From Sulfuricaulis sp. (GTDB lineage: Bacteria > Pseudomonadota > Gammaproteobacteria > Acidiferrobacterales > Sulfurifustaceae), in the NCBI GenBank assembly GCA_024654125.1, contig JANLIC010000032.1, positions 1-32,939 of the forward strand: a stretch of DNA of 32,939 nt, given 5' to 3'. How positions within the stretch are numbered: position 1 is the stretch's first letter; every line of letters starts with the position of its first letter. Below the pieces are notes generated by a model. It had not been told where the DNA came from and did no database searches. It saw only the letters and a program-made list of their open reading frames with translations. This document shows, piece after piece, positions 31,745 to 32,939 of this stretch. A program made the position numbers and the translations under genes.

Positions 31745-31975
31745 TGAGGAAGTTGACTTTAAATGTTGCAGTGCAAGACCTTGTATCTCCCATTAGTGAT
31801 AGTTTACGCATGAGCGCTCATGCGGTCTTGGTGCGACAGCACGCAAAGACTTAGGGCTTCGAGCCCGCGGGTCAGCAGGTGCGTCGCACCAATCTTCTGG
31901 GAGTCCGGACAGTTGCCGGGACCATCGCGAGATGAGTCCGCATAATGCAAGGTGGGAACGACAGGAGAATGCGCT
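31745..31975 (+). ncRNA. Candidate IS110 bridge RNA region
   Basis: IS110-family elements encode a bridge RNA, also called seekRNA, in a noncoding end; in the IS110 group it lies upstream of the transposase. This stretch has a perfect 16-bp palindrome GCATGAGCGCTCATGC (31808-31823), AAGACC (about 31777) facing GGTCTT just past the palindrome, and GGTGCGAC (31830-31837) pairing with GTCGCACC (31883-31890) around an inner GGGCTTCGAGCCC hairpin. Location and structure fit; limits and the guide loops are not identified. Confidence 0.5.
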
Positions 31976-32721
<746 letters not shown>

Positions 32722-32756
32722 GACAGTTGCTGACCCCATTTCTGGTAAGAAAAAAA

Positions 32757-32939
32757 TTAATAGTCTTTCGGCGATGAACTCCTCGCCGACAAATACGCCC
32801 CCAAGACAATCAACCCTCCCCCTATCCACTCTCTTATCGATACCACTTCATCCGTTAATAGCTGCTGCGACACCGCCCCCGCGACCAATTCAATCAACGC
32901 CAACACCGCCGACCGATGCACCGGCATGTGCGTGACACC
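32757..32939 (-). CDS. C-terminal end of a DMT/EamA-family transporter (partial)
   Basis: From the right edge, the minus strand reads 60 residues: GVTHMPVHRSAVLALIELVA, GAVSQQLLTDEVVSIREWIG, GGLIVLGAYLSARSSSPKDY, then TAA. This is the last two membrane helices of a drug/metabolite transporter (EamA fold), with the characteristic ALIELVAGAVSQQLL and WIGGGLIVLGAYLSA pattern. The N-terminus is outside the window, and the substrate cannot be told. The IS110 remnant lies just downstream, in opposite orientation, ending within about 35 bp of the transporter stop. Confidence 0.72.
   Translation of the reverse strand, partial: GVTHMPVHRSAVLALIELVAGAVSQQLLTDEVVSIREWIGGGLIVLGAYLSARSSSPKDY

Overview
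The window reads as a chromosome segment of a GC-rich gammaproteobacterium. The backbone gene order, lolC/E-lolD-DUF2062-comEC-exbB-exbD-(msbA)-lpxK-ycaR-kdsB-ptp-rne-rluC-HAD-sppA-maf-yceD-rpmF-plsX, is the block I recall from Pseudomonas-type genomes. TusA, cytochrome c' and a two-subunit pyruvate carboxylase would fit a sulfur-oxidising, autotrophic relative (Acidiferrobacterales-like), but that placement is inference.

Layout. 1-2000 (minus): plsX (runs off the left edge), rpmF and yceD, driven by a strong sigma70-type promoter. 2155-6219 (plus): pycA, pycB and maf, an inverted and expanded piece relative to the usual order. 6344-9541 (minus): sppA, a broken Rieske gene, a phosphoglycolate-phosphatase-like HAD gene and rluC. 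9542-12660: long structured leader, rne and a bidirectional terminator. 12661-21385 (minus): envelope cluster ptp, kdsB, trm112/ycaR, lpxK, msbA, exbD, exbB, comEC. 21439-25951: DUF2062 (plus), then lolD, lolC/E, capA and dciA (minus). 26061 onward is more accessory: yggS, cytochrome c', a diheme cytochrome c, an ArsI/CadI-like gene coupled to a SigZ-like sigma factor, two very small genes, a frameshifted HMCES/YedK gene, tusA, a SpoIIAA-like protein, a decayed IS110 element and the C-terminus of a DMT-type transporter at the right edge.

The most distinctive property is the density and variety of palindromic intergenic repeats. I count at least six sequence families. One ('CGCAGATAAACGC') has five copies between genes. 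One has two tandem copies splitting the Rieske gene and a third copy between exbB and comEC, with paired base changes that preserve the stems. One is a tandem pair of about 200-bp units separating exbB from exbD. Others lie in the rluC leader, between maf and sppA, and downstream of lolD. Several gene ends (kdsB, exbB, lolD) are supplied by or overlap the repeats, so these elements have moved or expanded recently enough to remodel genes.

The genes serve phospholipid and LPS synthesis (plsX, kdsB, lpxK, msbA), lipoprotein sorting (lolC/E, lolD), RNA processing (rne, rluC), anaplerosis (pycAB), DNA uptake (comEC), replication loading (dciA), and heme-protein and metal or arsenic responses in the right third. 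I found no tRNA, rRNA or CRISPR array.
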